The translations under genes and the position numbers were made by a program. Positions 53,571-63,975 of a stretch of 64,000 bases of DNA are shown one piece after another. Under the pieces are notes generated by a model that worked only from the letters and a program-made list of their open reading frames with translations, ran no database searches and was not told the origin of the DNA. Position 1 is the stretch's first letter, and the number at the start of each line of letters is the position of its first letter. This stretch comes from Takakia lepidozioides (Eukaryota > Streptophyta > Takakiopsida > Takakiales > Takakiaceae): NCBI GenBank assembly GCA_030704615.1, contig CM060732.1:622001-686000 (forward strand), given 5' to 3'.

Positions 53571-54887
53571 ATGGCGGAAAACCCGAGCGCTACAGTGTAC
53601 TGCCCTCCTCACGAGCATAGAGCTTCATTTCCGTGCAGAGGGGACATCTGCCGGGTGATGGAGAAATATCTGTGCGTTCGATACCACCTGAAACCGGGGT
53701 CGGTTTTTTTGGAGGAGGAAAGGAAGGACTCAAATGGCGTTGTTGTCGAGAGTATTGTTGTGCTCCACGATGATTTCGGCGATGGCAGGGAATGGCGAGT
53801 TCCACCATCGGACAGCGTCATATACAGGGCTGTTGGGGACTTCATTTGCCCGCCAAATGCACCTTCTATCCTAGCGCCTTCCACGAAACAATCCGCGAAT
53901 CAGAGAGTGGCTACCTCAAAGAGAGAAGTCCGCAACGAAGTAAATCCAGAGTCGAACCCATCCATGAAGACGAGCAAGAACCGAGTTGTTCACAACCTGT
54001 CCGACTCAGACGAGGTCATGGAAGTTCCGAGGTCGTCCTGGAGATCAGGCAAGTCCTCAATGGACGTCAGTGGACGAGGGAGTCATATTCCCAGCACAAG
54101 CACCGCAGTTCGATCTATTCTTGAAATTCTGCGAGGGCTTCACATGGAAGGACACTGCTCGGAGCTGGCCGGGCTGGACTACAACAAGTTCGCAATTAAA
54201 TCGATTACATGCCTTCCCGCAGACGTCGACGGTAATATCTTCTTTGAGTTCCCTCCTTGGACGGACTACTCGAGGGCGTCCGGAATGTTGACAGATATGG
54301 ATAGAAAACATGATGGTCATCCTTGGTGTGTCACCAAAACCACCAGCATGAAGATGCTCGATGGTGTGCGGGTGCGCTACGTTGTTTGTGCGGGCGCGTT
54401 GCGGTGTTTCTCCCCAACTTGCTTCCATTTTAAATCCAGAGGTCACAGGAACGAGACCGATTGGATAGGCACAGCTCATCAACCATTTCGTGCTCAGAAG
54501 AAGGTTTCGAACTCCACATTTAAGTGTGCGCATTACAAAGAACCACCACACTGCATGTCTGTTTGTAATGCCAAGCAGTTCTATATGTTGCACCGTTTCC
54601 CTAACCTCACCCGAGCTTGCATACACGTTGGTTCCCATTGTCACAAATTGGCGAGGGGGAACTCGCGGGAGGCTGCGCACGAGGCAGAGCAGCTCGTTCA
54701 GGAGGAGGTTAAGTTGAGACCGGGTGCCAAACCCAAACAGATACAGCTCCAAGCCACCCATAAGATGGCCTTGGCCAGAATTATGTCGGAAGACGGCTCC
54801 GATAGAGTTCCTCTCGATGAGAAGGAAATGGAGGCATTTTGGCACATGCGTGGAGGTTCTATATGGAGTCAGAGGAGAAGAATCTAA
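53571..54887 (+). CDS. PM-2 transposase, N-terminal part
   Basis: Open for about 425 codons from ATG at 53571 (MAENPSATVYCPPHEHRAS). It has an acidic/serine-rich linker, then LPADVDGNIFFEFPPW, DMDRKHDGHPWC, a Cys-rich block (CAGALRCFSPTCFHF; FKCAHYKEPPHCMSVCNAKQFYML) and HVGSHCHK. These align along their length with PM-1 14505-15200. I read them as a DNA-binding zinc region. The homology ends at MEAFWHM near 54840, the inversion breakpoint. The last 15 or so residues are out of context. The catalytic part of this gene is at 36422-37152. Confidence 0.7.
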   Translation: MAENPSATVYCPPHEHRASFPCRGDICRVMEKYLCVRYHLKPGSVFLEEERKDSNGVVVESIVVLHDDFGDGREWRVPPSDSVIYRAVGDFICPPNAPSILAPSTKQSANQRVATSKREVRNEVNPESNPSMKTSKNRVVHNLSDSDEVMEVPRSSWRSGKSSMDVSGRGSHIPSTSTAVRSILEILRGLHMEGHCSELAGLDYNKFAIKSITCLPADVDGNIFFEFPPWTDYSRASGMLTDMDRKHDGHPWCVTKTTSMKMLDGVRVRYVVCAGALRCFSPTCFHFKSRGHRNETDWIGTAHQPFRAQKKVSNSTFKCAHYKEPPHCMSVCNAKQFYMLHRFPNLTRACIHVGSHCHKLARGNSREAAHEAEQLVQEEVKLRPGAKPKQIQLQATHKMALARIMSEDGSDRVPLDEKEMEAFWHMRGGSIWSQRRRI

Positions 54888-57414
54888 CCCTCCCGGCACT
54901 CGAATCGTATCTCAAAGCTGCGGAGGTGAGGGCCCGCATAAAGTACAAGTCGCGGATGGTAAAGTACGTGGCCATAGCTGATCCCGCCCTTGGTGCCGAC
55001 TTTCTGGTGGAGGTGGGGAAGCACTACTCCCGCGCTCTGAAGCCCACGATGACATTGGAGAAGCTCCATCGTCTAGCCACATCCTGTGTGGATGGTGCAG
55101 AAAAGGTGATACATTCTTAACCAAATTGTGGTGGCAACAACTCGTTTTTGTGGTGTTTGGCGCTTACGAATATGCTGGGTGGTTGGACAGACCCGGTGGC
55201 TCCAAATCTGGAATGGTTCCCAAAGTACAAGGGACATGTGGAGCTTCCCCAAACCGGACAAACTGTCTGACCCCACATTCGACATGTGGATGAACCGCAT
55301 GACATGGTGGTTTCAGGTACTTCCCCACGCTTCGTTTGGCGCTTCTACTCTTGTAGGGGGTGGATTCATTGTATTTTTTCAGCAATGCGATCTGATGGAG
55401 AATCTCCACAGGTGACGACGAATGCGCAAGAGCAGCTGGACACACAAGCACATCAGTTCAAGATGGAGATTTCTCCTGCAGCAGAGAGCCTACGCGACTA
55501 TGTGACGAGGTACTTTCTGCTCTACAAAACCGACCTATTCTTTCGGGAGATACCACATGCCCGCCGGAGCCACGAGTTCACCGACCAGCCGAACGCGGAC
55601 AAAGCAGCAATGCGCCTTTTGTACAGGTACATACGCGATGCCTTCCTTTCAGTCCTTGCATTTTTCGCCGAATTTCCAAATCAGGGCTCCGAAAATGGCT
55701 AAGTCCCTAGGGTGGCTGGCCCTGAACTGGAAATTCGGCGTCATTTTTCCAGGTCAAGGCCATATGGGACAGCCACTTTCGGGCCGGACCTGGGAAAATG
55801 GCGCCGAATTTCCAGTCAGGGCTCCGAAAATGGCTAAGTCCCTAGGGTGGCTGGCCCTGAACTGGAAATTCGGCGCCATTTTTCCAGTTCTGGGCCCTAT
55901 TGCCGTTCTGGGACTTAGCCATTTTCGGGCCGGACCTGGGAAAATGGCGCCAAATTTCCAGTCAGGGCTCCGAAAATGGCTAAGTCCCTAGGGTGGCTGG
56001 CCCTGCACTGGAAATTCGGCGCCATTTTTCCAGTTCTGGGCCATATTGCCTTTGCGGGACTTATCCATTTTCGGGCCGGACCTGGGAAAATGGCGCCGAA
56101 TTTCCAGTCAGGGCTCCGAAAATGGCTAAGTCCCTAGGGTGGCTGGCCCTGAACTGGAAATTCGGCGCCATTTTTCCATTTCTAGGCCCTATTGCCGTTC
56201 TAGGACTTAGCCATCTTCGGGCCAAACCGGGAAAAATGGCGCCGAATTTCCAGTTCAGGGCTCCCAAGATGGCTAAGTCCCTAGGGTGGCAGTCACCGAA
56301 AACCAAAATTCCGCGCCATTTTTCCATTTCTAGGCCCACTCAGATCCGCCCCAACCTGGGAAAATGGTGCCGAATTTGCAATTCAGCGACCTCATTGTGT
56401 TTTTCATGAATGCAGGTATTGCAAGTTCTCCCTTTTGGAGAAAGGTCATCTGTCTTTCGAGCCACCATTCTTCCTGGCATGGAGGAACCCTGGGGCTGAC
56501 TCCATGTACACTGACGATAGTGTGAAGGAGTGGCATCTGGAACATTTGCGTGATTGGGGGCCATTGTGGGTGGGGTGCAGGTATAGGCCAATATCCTGCA
56601 GAATTTGGAGGGTAGCAATCAGTATAGACCACATGGAAGTGGTAAGAGGATGCTGCCTGCCCTATATGCCTGTTTGGGTGAGTAAGGAGTAAGTAATGGA
56701 AGGGGTATTTTGTGGATGGGCTAGTGTCTTTGTAGGATGAATGGGGTAGAGTGGTGTGTGGTCATGAGGTATAGATTGTTGGCATCGTTTGTGGGTACCT
56801 GTAATAATACCAGGGGTGTGTCTGGTGTGACATTGGTATGATACAGAAAGAGTATGGGGGGTGCTGATTATGCGGAAGAGGAGAACATAATAGTGGAAAG
56901 AGAAGGGGGCAGGGCCCCTAGATGGCCAACAGTAGTTAGTGTCGAGCTGAGACTCATTGGGGGATGTTGAGTGCCTTTCTGCTTGGAGATCTTGGAAGAG
57001 AGTTCCCGGGGGGCAGACATAGTAGTGAGAAAAGATGGGGGCAAGGCCCCTGGATGTCCAACAGTACCTACTTATGCTGCCCGGCTTGCTTCGGTGTCCA
57101 TTAGGAGGTGTTCCGAACCTAGTCGTGTACAGCAGATTTTAGACGAGGCAATCCTCAAGAAAATGAAGATGAGGAAGGAGGCAGCAGCTATTAGAGCCCA
57201 TCGGGCTCGTAGATTTGTGTTGGATTCTGCTGAGGAAAGTGGGGGAGAAGAGGCAGAAGAATCCCAGGAGGTGAGGTGGACAGTCCCCCAAGGAGAGGAC
57301 AACATTTTTGAGAGGCATAGTGCAACCGACGCATCACAGAGCTCGGAGGATGGGGGGGATGAGGGGGATGAGGAAGAAGGAGGGCCAAGTTCCTCGGAAG
57401 GTGTAGGAGAGTAG
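54845..57414 (+). pseudogene. PM-2 ParB/methylase gene, middle and C-terminal exons
   Basis: Exon from about 54850 (FYMESEEKNLTL...VAIADPALGADFL; EKLHRLATSCVDG) aligns with PM-1 exon 4. The next exon (about 55194-55316) has RWLQIWNGSQSTRDMW and MTWWFQ. Further open pieces lie at 55400-55690 and 56410-56690. The last one (about 56971-57414) has YAARLASVSIRRCSEPSRV and an acidic tail, matching PM-5. The exon with motif I (CGTGASMWAG) is not seen here, so the methylase centre has been lost. A palindrome array fills the intron at 55690-56375. Confidence 0.55.
55690..56375. repeat. Palindrome array in an intron of the PM-2 methylase-like gene
   Basis: About ten dyads alternating GAAATTCGGCGCCATTTTTC and GAAAATGGCGCCGAATTTC, in a 145-base higher-order repeat that includes CTCCGAAAATGGCTAAGTCC and CTAGGGTGGCTGGCCCTGAA. 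Same class as the PM-2 left end and PM-3 right end. Confidence 0.85.
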
Positions 57415-57552
57415 TTCCCATTCCTGCTATGACAATTAGGACACACTTGTATAGACGTGGCTTGCCACCAAATTTGCAATAAAATGTTGCATTTCATTGC
57501 TATGACGAGTCCACATGACCCTATTTCCGTGCCTCCTAACCCTATTTCCGTG

Positions 57553-57624
57553 GACACAATTCGGCCCGCTCATGCTTTTTTTTTTTCCGCTCATGCTCAT
57601 GCCGCTCATGAAATAGCAGCCCCC
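57553..57624. repeat. Right terminal region of PM-2
   Basis: GCTCATGC, a T run, then CCGCTCATGCTCATGCCGCTC and GAAATAGC, followed by AGCCCC. It is the inverted counterpart of 35639-35745, although the outermost seven bases differ. Confidence 0.7.
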
Positions 57625-57633
57625 CCATCACAC
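57625..57633. repeat. Target-site duplication of PM-2, right
   Basis: CCATCACAC, the direct repeat of 35630-35638. It lies in a C run, so the exact inner border may shift by one base. Confidence 0.75.
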
Positions 57634-58021
57634 TGCTCTCAATTACTATTAATTCACCCATCAATTACTATGGTACTCCCCACCACATGCCCGCATGTGA
57701 TTTACAATCAGGCTGTCTATTTGGTCCGTCCCCCCGGGGTTCTGTACAGTGATATCCGAACAGAGAGACACTCAACACCCCACAATGAGTCTAAGCATAG
57801 TAGTCCCTTTCTGGACTAGGCATGAAATCCCCCCTGGCAAAAAAATGCACGTTCATCCTGCCCATGAACTCCGGTGTAGACGTCCCTCCTGCCGTACTTG
57901 GCATCCTACAGTAAGAACAAACCCACTTCAAGAATGTCAATACCAGCAGAAGCAGAAAGGGTAATAAGAGAGCGAAGGGAGGTGCCTCACAAAATCTGGA
58001 GGCAACTTACAATGCGACCAC
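57634..58021. other. Flank between PM-2 and PM-6, no gene recognised
   Basis: No motif seen in either strand. It should be contiguous in origin with 34792-35629. Confidence 0.4.
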
Positions 58022-59473
58022 TCACTCGTACACCGGGGGCTCCTCGGCCTCGATCCCAACTTGTTCCTCCCCTTGCTCCTTCTCGGATTTTTCCTCATCC
58101 TCCGAGGATGCCTCTTCCTCTTTCGGCAGACGTTCAGCCACTACAAGTTCCGAGTTGTGGAGGGCAGTATCTGGCTCGAAGGCGAACACATGCCTGTCGG
58201 ACAACGTCCCTGCCCACATTGAAGCACCTGAGGAACAAAGCGGGCGATTAATAGCTTGCGGCATGCAATTGCAATCGGGCCAGGGGACCAAACTGAGCAC
58301 GTGAAGGCTTACCCGTGCCGCATGTGAGGTCCAGAATCCGCCCTTGGACATCCGAGCACGTCTCCATGAGGGTTTGGATGAAAGCAGGGCTCCGGGTCCG
58401 GCTGTACCGCCACGGTTTGCCTGTCTTTGTGTCCTTCGCATACTGGAGTGGGGCACATAGTTGTAGAGGACATCGTAGGTAACAGGGTCCACCAGCGGCA
58501 TCAACAAGACGACCGTCGTTGCGGGAATTGAACGTAGACCCTCTCTTCACAAAGCAATAATGCCTCAAACACCAATGTCTCACATCCAACAAAATAGGGA
58601 TCAACTCCGGGATTTGTTTAGATACACACAATATGAGGTGAATGCAATAGATTGATAACTTACACTTTGCCCGCTGTGTTCGCAACCCTTGTGTATTGAT
58701 GCAGAACCATTTTCTGAGGAGGACCGGGGTGACACTTTTCGGTGTCCACCTTGCCACCGCATTCTCTGTGGTTTTCCCTCTTGTGGCAAGGACAACACAT
58801 CCACCGTCATCCAGAAGCTCCCCACCAGCCCAAAACCGGCTTTCCAGTAAGTAGTCTCAGTAACCTGTTCCAAGGGCACACAACCAGGCCCTCCAGCAGT
58901 CACCATCTGGAATGTCGAGGAGAATCATGTCGCAAGCTCTCTCCACCTCAACCCCCCCCCCCCCCCCCGAGTGCTCTTGCAATCCGTGCTCACAGCCGTG
59001 AAGAATTCCATCATGGCCTCAAAACCAGGGGTGTCTTTAGGCTCTGTACCGGCAGCCCTCTTCTTGGCTTTCCCCTTCTGCTCCGCCAGAGACTTGCTGT
59101 GTGCCACCTTCTTCGCCCTGGCAGTGAGAGCGTCAAGGAAGCTCTCATTGACGCATTGGATGATGGTTGGAGGTTCTAGCTTTGGCCTGTGCGTAAACGT
59201 CACCGCCGAATACCGTCGTGTAGGCTCGCCCTCAAATGCCAACTTCTTGGCAGAGCCAGTCCCACTCCGAACTGACTTGGGAACCCGGACGACTGGTGAC
59301 TGGGTAGCAGCAACAGCAGTCGTAGGACCTTGAACAAAGTCGTCGTCCGAGTCACTCTCTTGGGTCCCCTCCTGCGCCTGCTCCGATGCCCCGATGGTTT
59401 TCTGTTTTTTGGGTGTTACTGCACTCACCTGTTTCCTTGTCCTTTTCCTTTGGCCTTTACTTTTCTCATTCAA
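58022..59473 (-). pseudogene. PM-6 methylase-like gene fragment
   Basis: Pieces in order: a basic/acidic N-terminal segment (59473-58970, MNEKSKGQRKRTRKQ, then FLDALTARAKKVAHSK) ending in a C17 run; 58906-58700 with VTETTYWKAGFGLVG; an exon with HYCFVKRGSTF and SPAFIQTLMETC, ending LDLTCGTG at a GTAAGC donor; then, after TCCTCAG, ASMWAGTLSDRHVFAFEPD and an acidic tail. Intron position and phase equal those of PM-5. The joined motif resembles motif I of N4/N6 DNA methylases. Frame changes near 58750 and 58450 make it a probable pseudogene. No DPPY-like motif was identified. Confidence 0.55.
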
Positions 59474-59666
59474 TTTCTCCTGAATTTCTGCCTAAGCAAG
59501 CTCTGCCGCTTTCCTGGAGTTCGCAAGCGCTTTTGCCTCTTTTGCACCCAGCGGAGGCGATGGAGCCCGGTTTCGTCGGGCCTCAGCATCCAGCTTGAAT
59601 TGAAACTCGGATGGGTCGAGCATGCCGGGCGGAAGGTCCATCCCCCCTCCCACACGGGCGGCCCCA

Positions 59667-59894
59667 GCCATCCCCTCCTCACCACAACACATCTATTCAA
59701 AGGTTTCCGTCCAATCTGCACCAAGCTACTCTCATAATAAGGATGGGTGACCCCCTCTCCCCCCCACCCAGTTAAAATCAGCCATCCCCTCCTCACCACA
59801 ACACATCTATTCAAAGGTTTCCGTCCAATCTGCACCAAGCTACTCTCATAATAAGGAAGGGTGACCCCCTCTCCCCCCCCACCCAGTTAAAATC
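59667..59894. repeat. Tandem duplication of 114 bases
   Basis: Two consecutive copies starting GCCATCCCCTCCTCACCACA at 59667 and 59781, differing by a single substitution and one C. Recent local duplication. It produces the repeated open frame on the minus strand. Confidence 0.9.
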
Positions 59895-61139
59895 AATTAC
59901 TACACATTCACCCTCAACACATCTCCTTGGCACCTCCCTTCAACCACCTGACAGGACACTAATTATCAAGTCCTTTTACAACACCCACCCCCCCATTCGG
60001 TACAACTCTCTAACCTGTGACAACCACATAAGTCTCACATCACTCACCACAACACCTGCTATCAGTCTGGCGCCACTCAGCAGCACACTTGTTAACGCGA
60101 CTCTCTGTCGCTTAACTTCCAAGTCTATAAACAACAAAGACAGGCTCCACCACCCTTACAAATTTCATTACTCCCCCAAACCAAATTTATTAGCCAGCCC
60201 CTTACAGGCCCAATTCTCCCCCTCGCACCACTGCCGTCTCTCACTGCAGGCGGCGCCTCTCTCCCACCCTGCACATGGCTTAAGCTCCATAATCAGCCCT
60301 ACCCTGTTAACTCGCTACAATCGCCGTCAGGAAGTAAACTGCTAACGTCCACACTAAATCCTCTCCACCGCTCAAGCTGGCCGAACAGTAAAAGCCACTC
60401 CCCCGCCAGCACTAACTATCCACTAGTGCAAAACGCCACTGCCAATGACACTGAAAAACACAGGATTCTTTTGACCTTCCAATGCAAATGAGGCCAAAAT
60501 TCACAAATTTTGGTTTTAGGCTGACGACATTAAACGTTGTGTAGAAGGCACAGTTTCATAATTTATTTTGGAGCGGCCAACAACACCGCCGATATGGCTA
60601 GTGAAACTTGGCACTAACCTTACATCCCAGGAGGTAGAACGATTCGAGGAAGTAAGTTTTCGGCTACCCAAACGCAATGGGTAACACATTTCCTATGGTC
60701 GCACGCTTATAGACCCTTCTTTGTATAGGTGTCCGTGGTAATAGGCCCTTAGCATAGCTGATCACTAAACCCATCCCTAATCCATATCACTAAACCATAG
60801 ACGTGTGAGTATGCTCAAGTAAGCAGGCTCTCATGCTCACGTGAGCATGCTCACATGGTAGCTGCGTCGCTGCAGAATATTGGGTTTCTTGAGTACGATA
60901 CACTAGGAGCTATCAAATATTAGTATATGGCCTTGATCTATGAGAGATCCTATTGAGATGAGATTCTTGCTCAAAGAGACAACATACAGAACATTTGGTA
61001 TCTCTTTTATTTCACCTCCTGGTAGTATAATTTCCACATTCCATTTTCCTCTATGCAGTGAGCTCCCCCTCCTGCAACTCTAATATTAGAGTCAGACGGT
61101 ACATGAGATAGAGATGTGAAGAATTACCTACGATCTCCA
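59895..61139. other. No gene recognised
   Basis: No coding signal on either strand. A cluster of GTGAGCATGCTCAC-type inverted repeats at 60805-60860 resembles the short GCTCATG motifs at PM termini and may be an element end. Confidence 0.4.
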
Positions 61140-61450
61140 GACAGTACATGTCGGATAGCACCTGAATCCATGTTCAGACCATCCAATTCTAGACCCACTG
61201 TGAAGACATCCACTTCCTCGAAGTTGTCATCTAGGATCTTAGGGCCGTCGTCGGACACCTCGATCAGATGAGCTGACTCGAACCAGGGCGTCCACGTCTA
61301 TCTCGATTGCGCTTGTTGATTTCCCTAGCCAAGTCGTTGCAAATGCGAATAAGATGCCCAATGTGACCGCACTAATTGCAATGACCAACGATTCTTGGTC
61401 GAAAATCTTTAGGCCGAGAGCTCCGAGTCACCAATTTTGTTGATAGGCCA
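61140..61450 (-). pseudogene. Copia gag zinc knuckle and protease remnant
   Basis: On the minus strand a zinc knuckle, CxxCGHIGHLIRIC, with a TAG just before its second Cys, is followed by a basic segment. Then comes LDGLNMDSGAIRHVLSGDRR, which fits the Copia aspartic protease start (LDSGAxxH). The frame is interrupted by stops. It probably belongs to the same Copia element as the gag at 63790-64000, with the CACTA element between. Confidence 0.65.
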
Positions 61451-61628
61451 TCCTCAGACGTGAAGGACTGAAGGGGTTATGGTTCTTGAACCTGGTGAAG
61501 GGTGAGTGCAGACTAAGGTGGTTCAAAAACGGCAGATGTGACCTCCACGAAAGTCCATGGGAAAAAAAACTAATTCACATTTCTTGTTCAACTATATCTT
61601 TACATTGATATGTAATGATACGCCTAAC

Positions 61629-62638
61629 CACTACACCATTTGGGGGGGTTAGCGTCGCCCGAACGACGCTATTCGAGGTCCGTAGTGGATGCGAATATGC
61701 GACGCAGCCAGGGCGTCGCATATGCACGACTTAAGGCGACGGGGGGGGGGGGGGGGGGGGTTCGCATATCCCACCCCCTGAAAATCCCCACTAGCGACGC
61801 CCCGGGCGTTGCCATAGCGATACGCATAGAGGGAAAAATAAAAAAATAAAAAATGTCATTATTTAAAAACGACGTCCTAGGGTCGTTATTGTTTTGTTTT
61901 GTTTTGTTGTATTTTGAGTCCGTCTTTGTTAGGTCATTGTTTTTGGAATCGGTTGAAAAAATGGCGGGCCTGCACACAGTTCAAAAAATGGCGGGACATA
62001 CACTTGCCACGTAGTGGTAGCATCGAATTAATGTCAAACCTAACCCATGAGCATGTGTTTACAAGTAGCCGACACATATCGAGTTCCTAAATCATTCAAC
62101 GTGTTGTTAGGCAAATTCGAACGAATGTCTCATGTATTTCTCACTCAGTAGGCTTTCTATTTCTTCCAGTATTTGAAAATTTTAAATATTCTAAATCAGA
62201 TGAATGTCGAATCGCTGAAGTAAGAACCTGTTTGTGGGCTGATTGAGACATTGGAAAACATGAAATATGACGATTATACACACACTAAGACACTTCACAC
62301 TAACCAACGTATTAGTTACAGAATCACACAAACATATGATTAATTGTACATAAGGTAGTTCATGCAGACATCAAATGTAAGCGACGTCTCTGGCAATGCT
62401 TTTCCTGTACCTTCTACTGCAGAAACCGAAAAAAGATCAAGTCATTTTAAGCAATGCCTCAGACATCGCTAAAAATGACTTAACAAAAATATAAAAATAA
62501 AAAAACTCAAAAACCGACCTAGGACGTCGCCTTTAAAAATCGGCGTTTTTTTTTTTTTTTTTTTTTACCCCCCCCTCCCCCCCGGGATGCGATGCTACCT
62601 CCCAACCGACCCCCAGATGCGTCACAGCTAGTTTGCAA

Positions 62639-62675
<37 letters not shown>

Positions 62676-62845
62676 CACTTGGCCAAAATTCACATCTTTG
62701 TGGATTTTGGCATTATTTTTGCGACGCTGGTAACGTCGCACGAGCGACGCCCAAGGCGTCGTAAGATGGGGCGCGGGGGCGGCGTTGCACGGGAGAGATG
62801 CCATGGGAGAACAAACGTCACTAAACCCCCCTAAATGTAGTAGTG
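61629..62845. mobile_element. Non-autonomous CACTA (EnSpm-type) DNA transposon
   Basis: Complete, 1,217 bases. The left end CACTACACCATTTGGGGGGG and the complement of the right end CACTACTACATTTAGGGGGG form terminal inverted repeats starting CACTA. The flanking AAC (61626-61628 and 62846-62848) is the 3-bp target duplication typical of this superfamily. No transposase is encoded, so it depends on a helper. The subterminal regions carry GCGACGC/GCGTCGC repeats. It contains G20, T22 and T36 runs. Confidence 0.9.
61650..62775. repeat. Subterminal GCGACGC dyads of the CACTA element
   Basis: Dyads such as GCGACGCCCCGGGCGTTGC (about 61794), CGACGTCCTAGGGTCG (about 61869), GCAATGCCTCAGACATCGC (62450) and GCGACGCCCAAGGCGTCG (about 62744). 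Subterminal motif clusters in CACTA elements are transposase-binding sites; that role is inferred here. Confidence 0.7.
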
Positions 62846-62848
62846 AAC

Positions 62849-63789
62849 ATTTTTAGTAAAGGTTCCATCACAAATATTTGAAATATTTTTATTTATAAAT
62901 ATTATTTCATAATTTAGAAAATAACTAATTTGTAGATCCCCGATTATATATGAGATTTGTCCATCTAATTATACGAACCTATATATAGTGACAATCTTTT
63001 TATTGTCATTGAAGAGTTTATACCCAAATATGAAAATTTCTAAACCCATCGACTTTTGAAATTTTGGATATGTTTGGAGGTATATAAAAGTCCGTAGGCA
63101 TATACCCTCTTACGAGTGGTTGTGGGTTTAAACCACCCTGTTAGTTGTTACAAAGGTGTCCACCTTCCTACCGGAAGACAGTAGCCCTTTTGGGTCAAGT
63201 GACACCATAAGTTACGTTTGCTTCGGCAACGCGTCCACCTTTAAAAGTCCGTAGCAAACTAACAAATAAATGAAATTATCTACAAAGTCATCCATGTCTC
63301 TTATTCCTCAACGACAATCTCTTGGAGTCCAAATGTAAAATGACTAAGTGCAAGTTAGTGTTTAAGAGTCCAATTGTGGACAAACTGGAATGTGACAGCC
63401 CAAAGTGCAAGTCCTCAAAAGTCCATAGCTCCATAAAAAAATCATCTAACTTGCAAAATAATCATACCAACATATAGATATGGTAGATGGCTAGCAACAT
63501 TCAATCTCATTCGGGATGAAGATAAATTCTTTTGCATGATGTTACGGATACGGTAATATGAAGAGCACTTACTGAAAAACTGCAGTGTGACGTCAAAACT
63601 GAGCCACCTTAGCCTGCACACACCGTGAAAAAAACCTCATTTTGATGACAGTTTTTGCTTGAATTTTGTGAACAAAGCTTTCTCATCACCTCGCTGCTTG
63701 TTGTGAAATGTAATTCTGCTCTCTTCAAGATACAACCTACATCTAGACAAATCGTTGAGACTCGGAAATATAGCCCCTCCTCCAACTAT
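62849..63789. other. No gene recognised (Copia internal or older insertion)
   Basis: AT-rich. No coding motif. At 63115-63150 a short stretch (GTGGGTTTAAACCACC) resembles a pol III B box but lacks a convincing A box. Confidence 0.35.
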
Positions 63790-63975
63790 CTAGACAATTC
63801 CATCGTAAGTAGCAGGAAGAGAGTTGATCATTCGTTCGACAATCTTGGTTTCTGCGACAGGGGCTCCCATACTGGCCAGGCAGTACATGCCATTTGATAT
63901 CTCTTTGAGATAGTCAGTGATTGATACTCCTTCTTTGAGCCTAGTGTTTGCAAATAATCTGTCCTTGAGATACAA
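63790..63975 (-). pseudogene. gag: Copia gag (UBN2-type), runs past the window end
   Basis: MYLKDRLFANTRLKEGVSIT, YLKEISNGMYCLASMGAPV and MINSLPATYDGIV fit the Copia gag pattern (short helices, then a SLPxxYD motif). The methionine at 63975 is internal: the frame continues to the window end, so the N-terminus lies outside. The frame ends at about 63790, before the expected end of gag. Confidence 0.7.

Larger units (their letters stand above)
35639..57624. mobile_element. PM-2: two-gene MULE-type transposon with internal inversion
   Basis: The left end reads GAGGTTAGCTATTTCATGAG. The right end is the complement of a related sequence (GCTATTTCATGAGC shared) with GCTCATGCC repeats behind it. 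Both are flanked by CCATCACAC. Inside, the transposase C-terminus (minus, 36422-37152) and N-terminus (plus, 53571-54840) are far apart, as are the ParB-like part (minus, to 37256) and the methylase C-part (plus, from 54850). Inverting about 37150/37256-54845 joins each pair and yields divergent genes. Without Gypsy B the element is about 10.2 kb. The transposase lacks most of its DDE core, so it cannot move on its own. Confidence 0.7.

Noticed and set aside
63060-63250. tRNA gene or SINE
   Set aside because: GTGGGTTTAAACCACC resembles a B box, but no A box at proper distance and no cloverleaf could be drawn.
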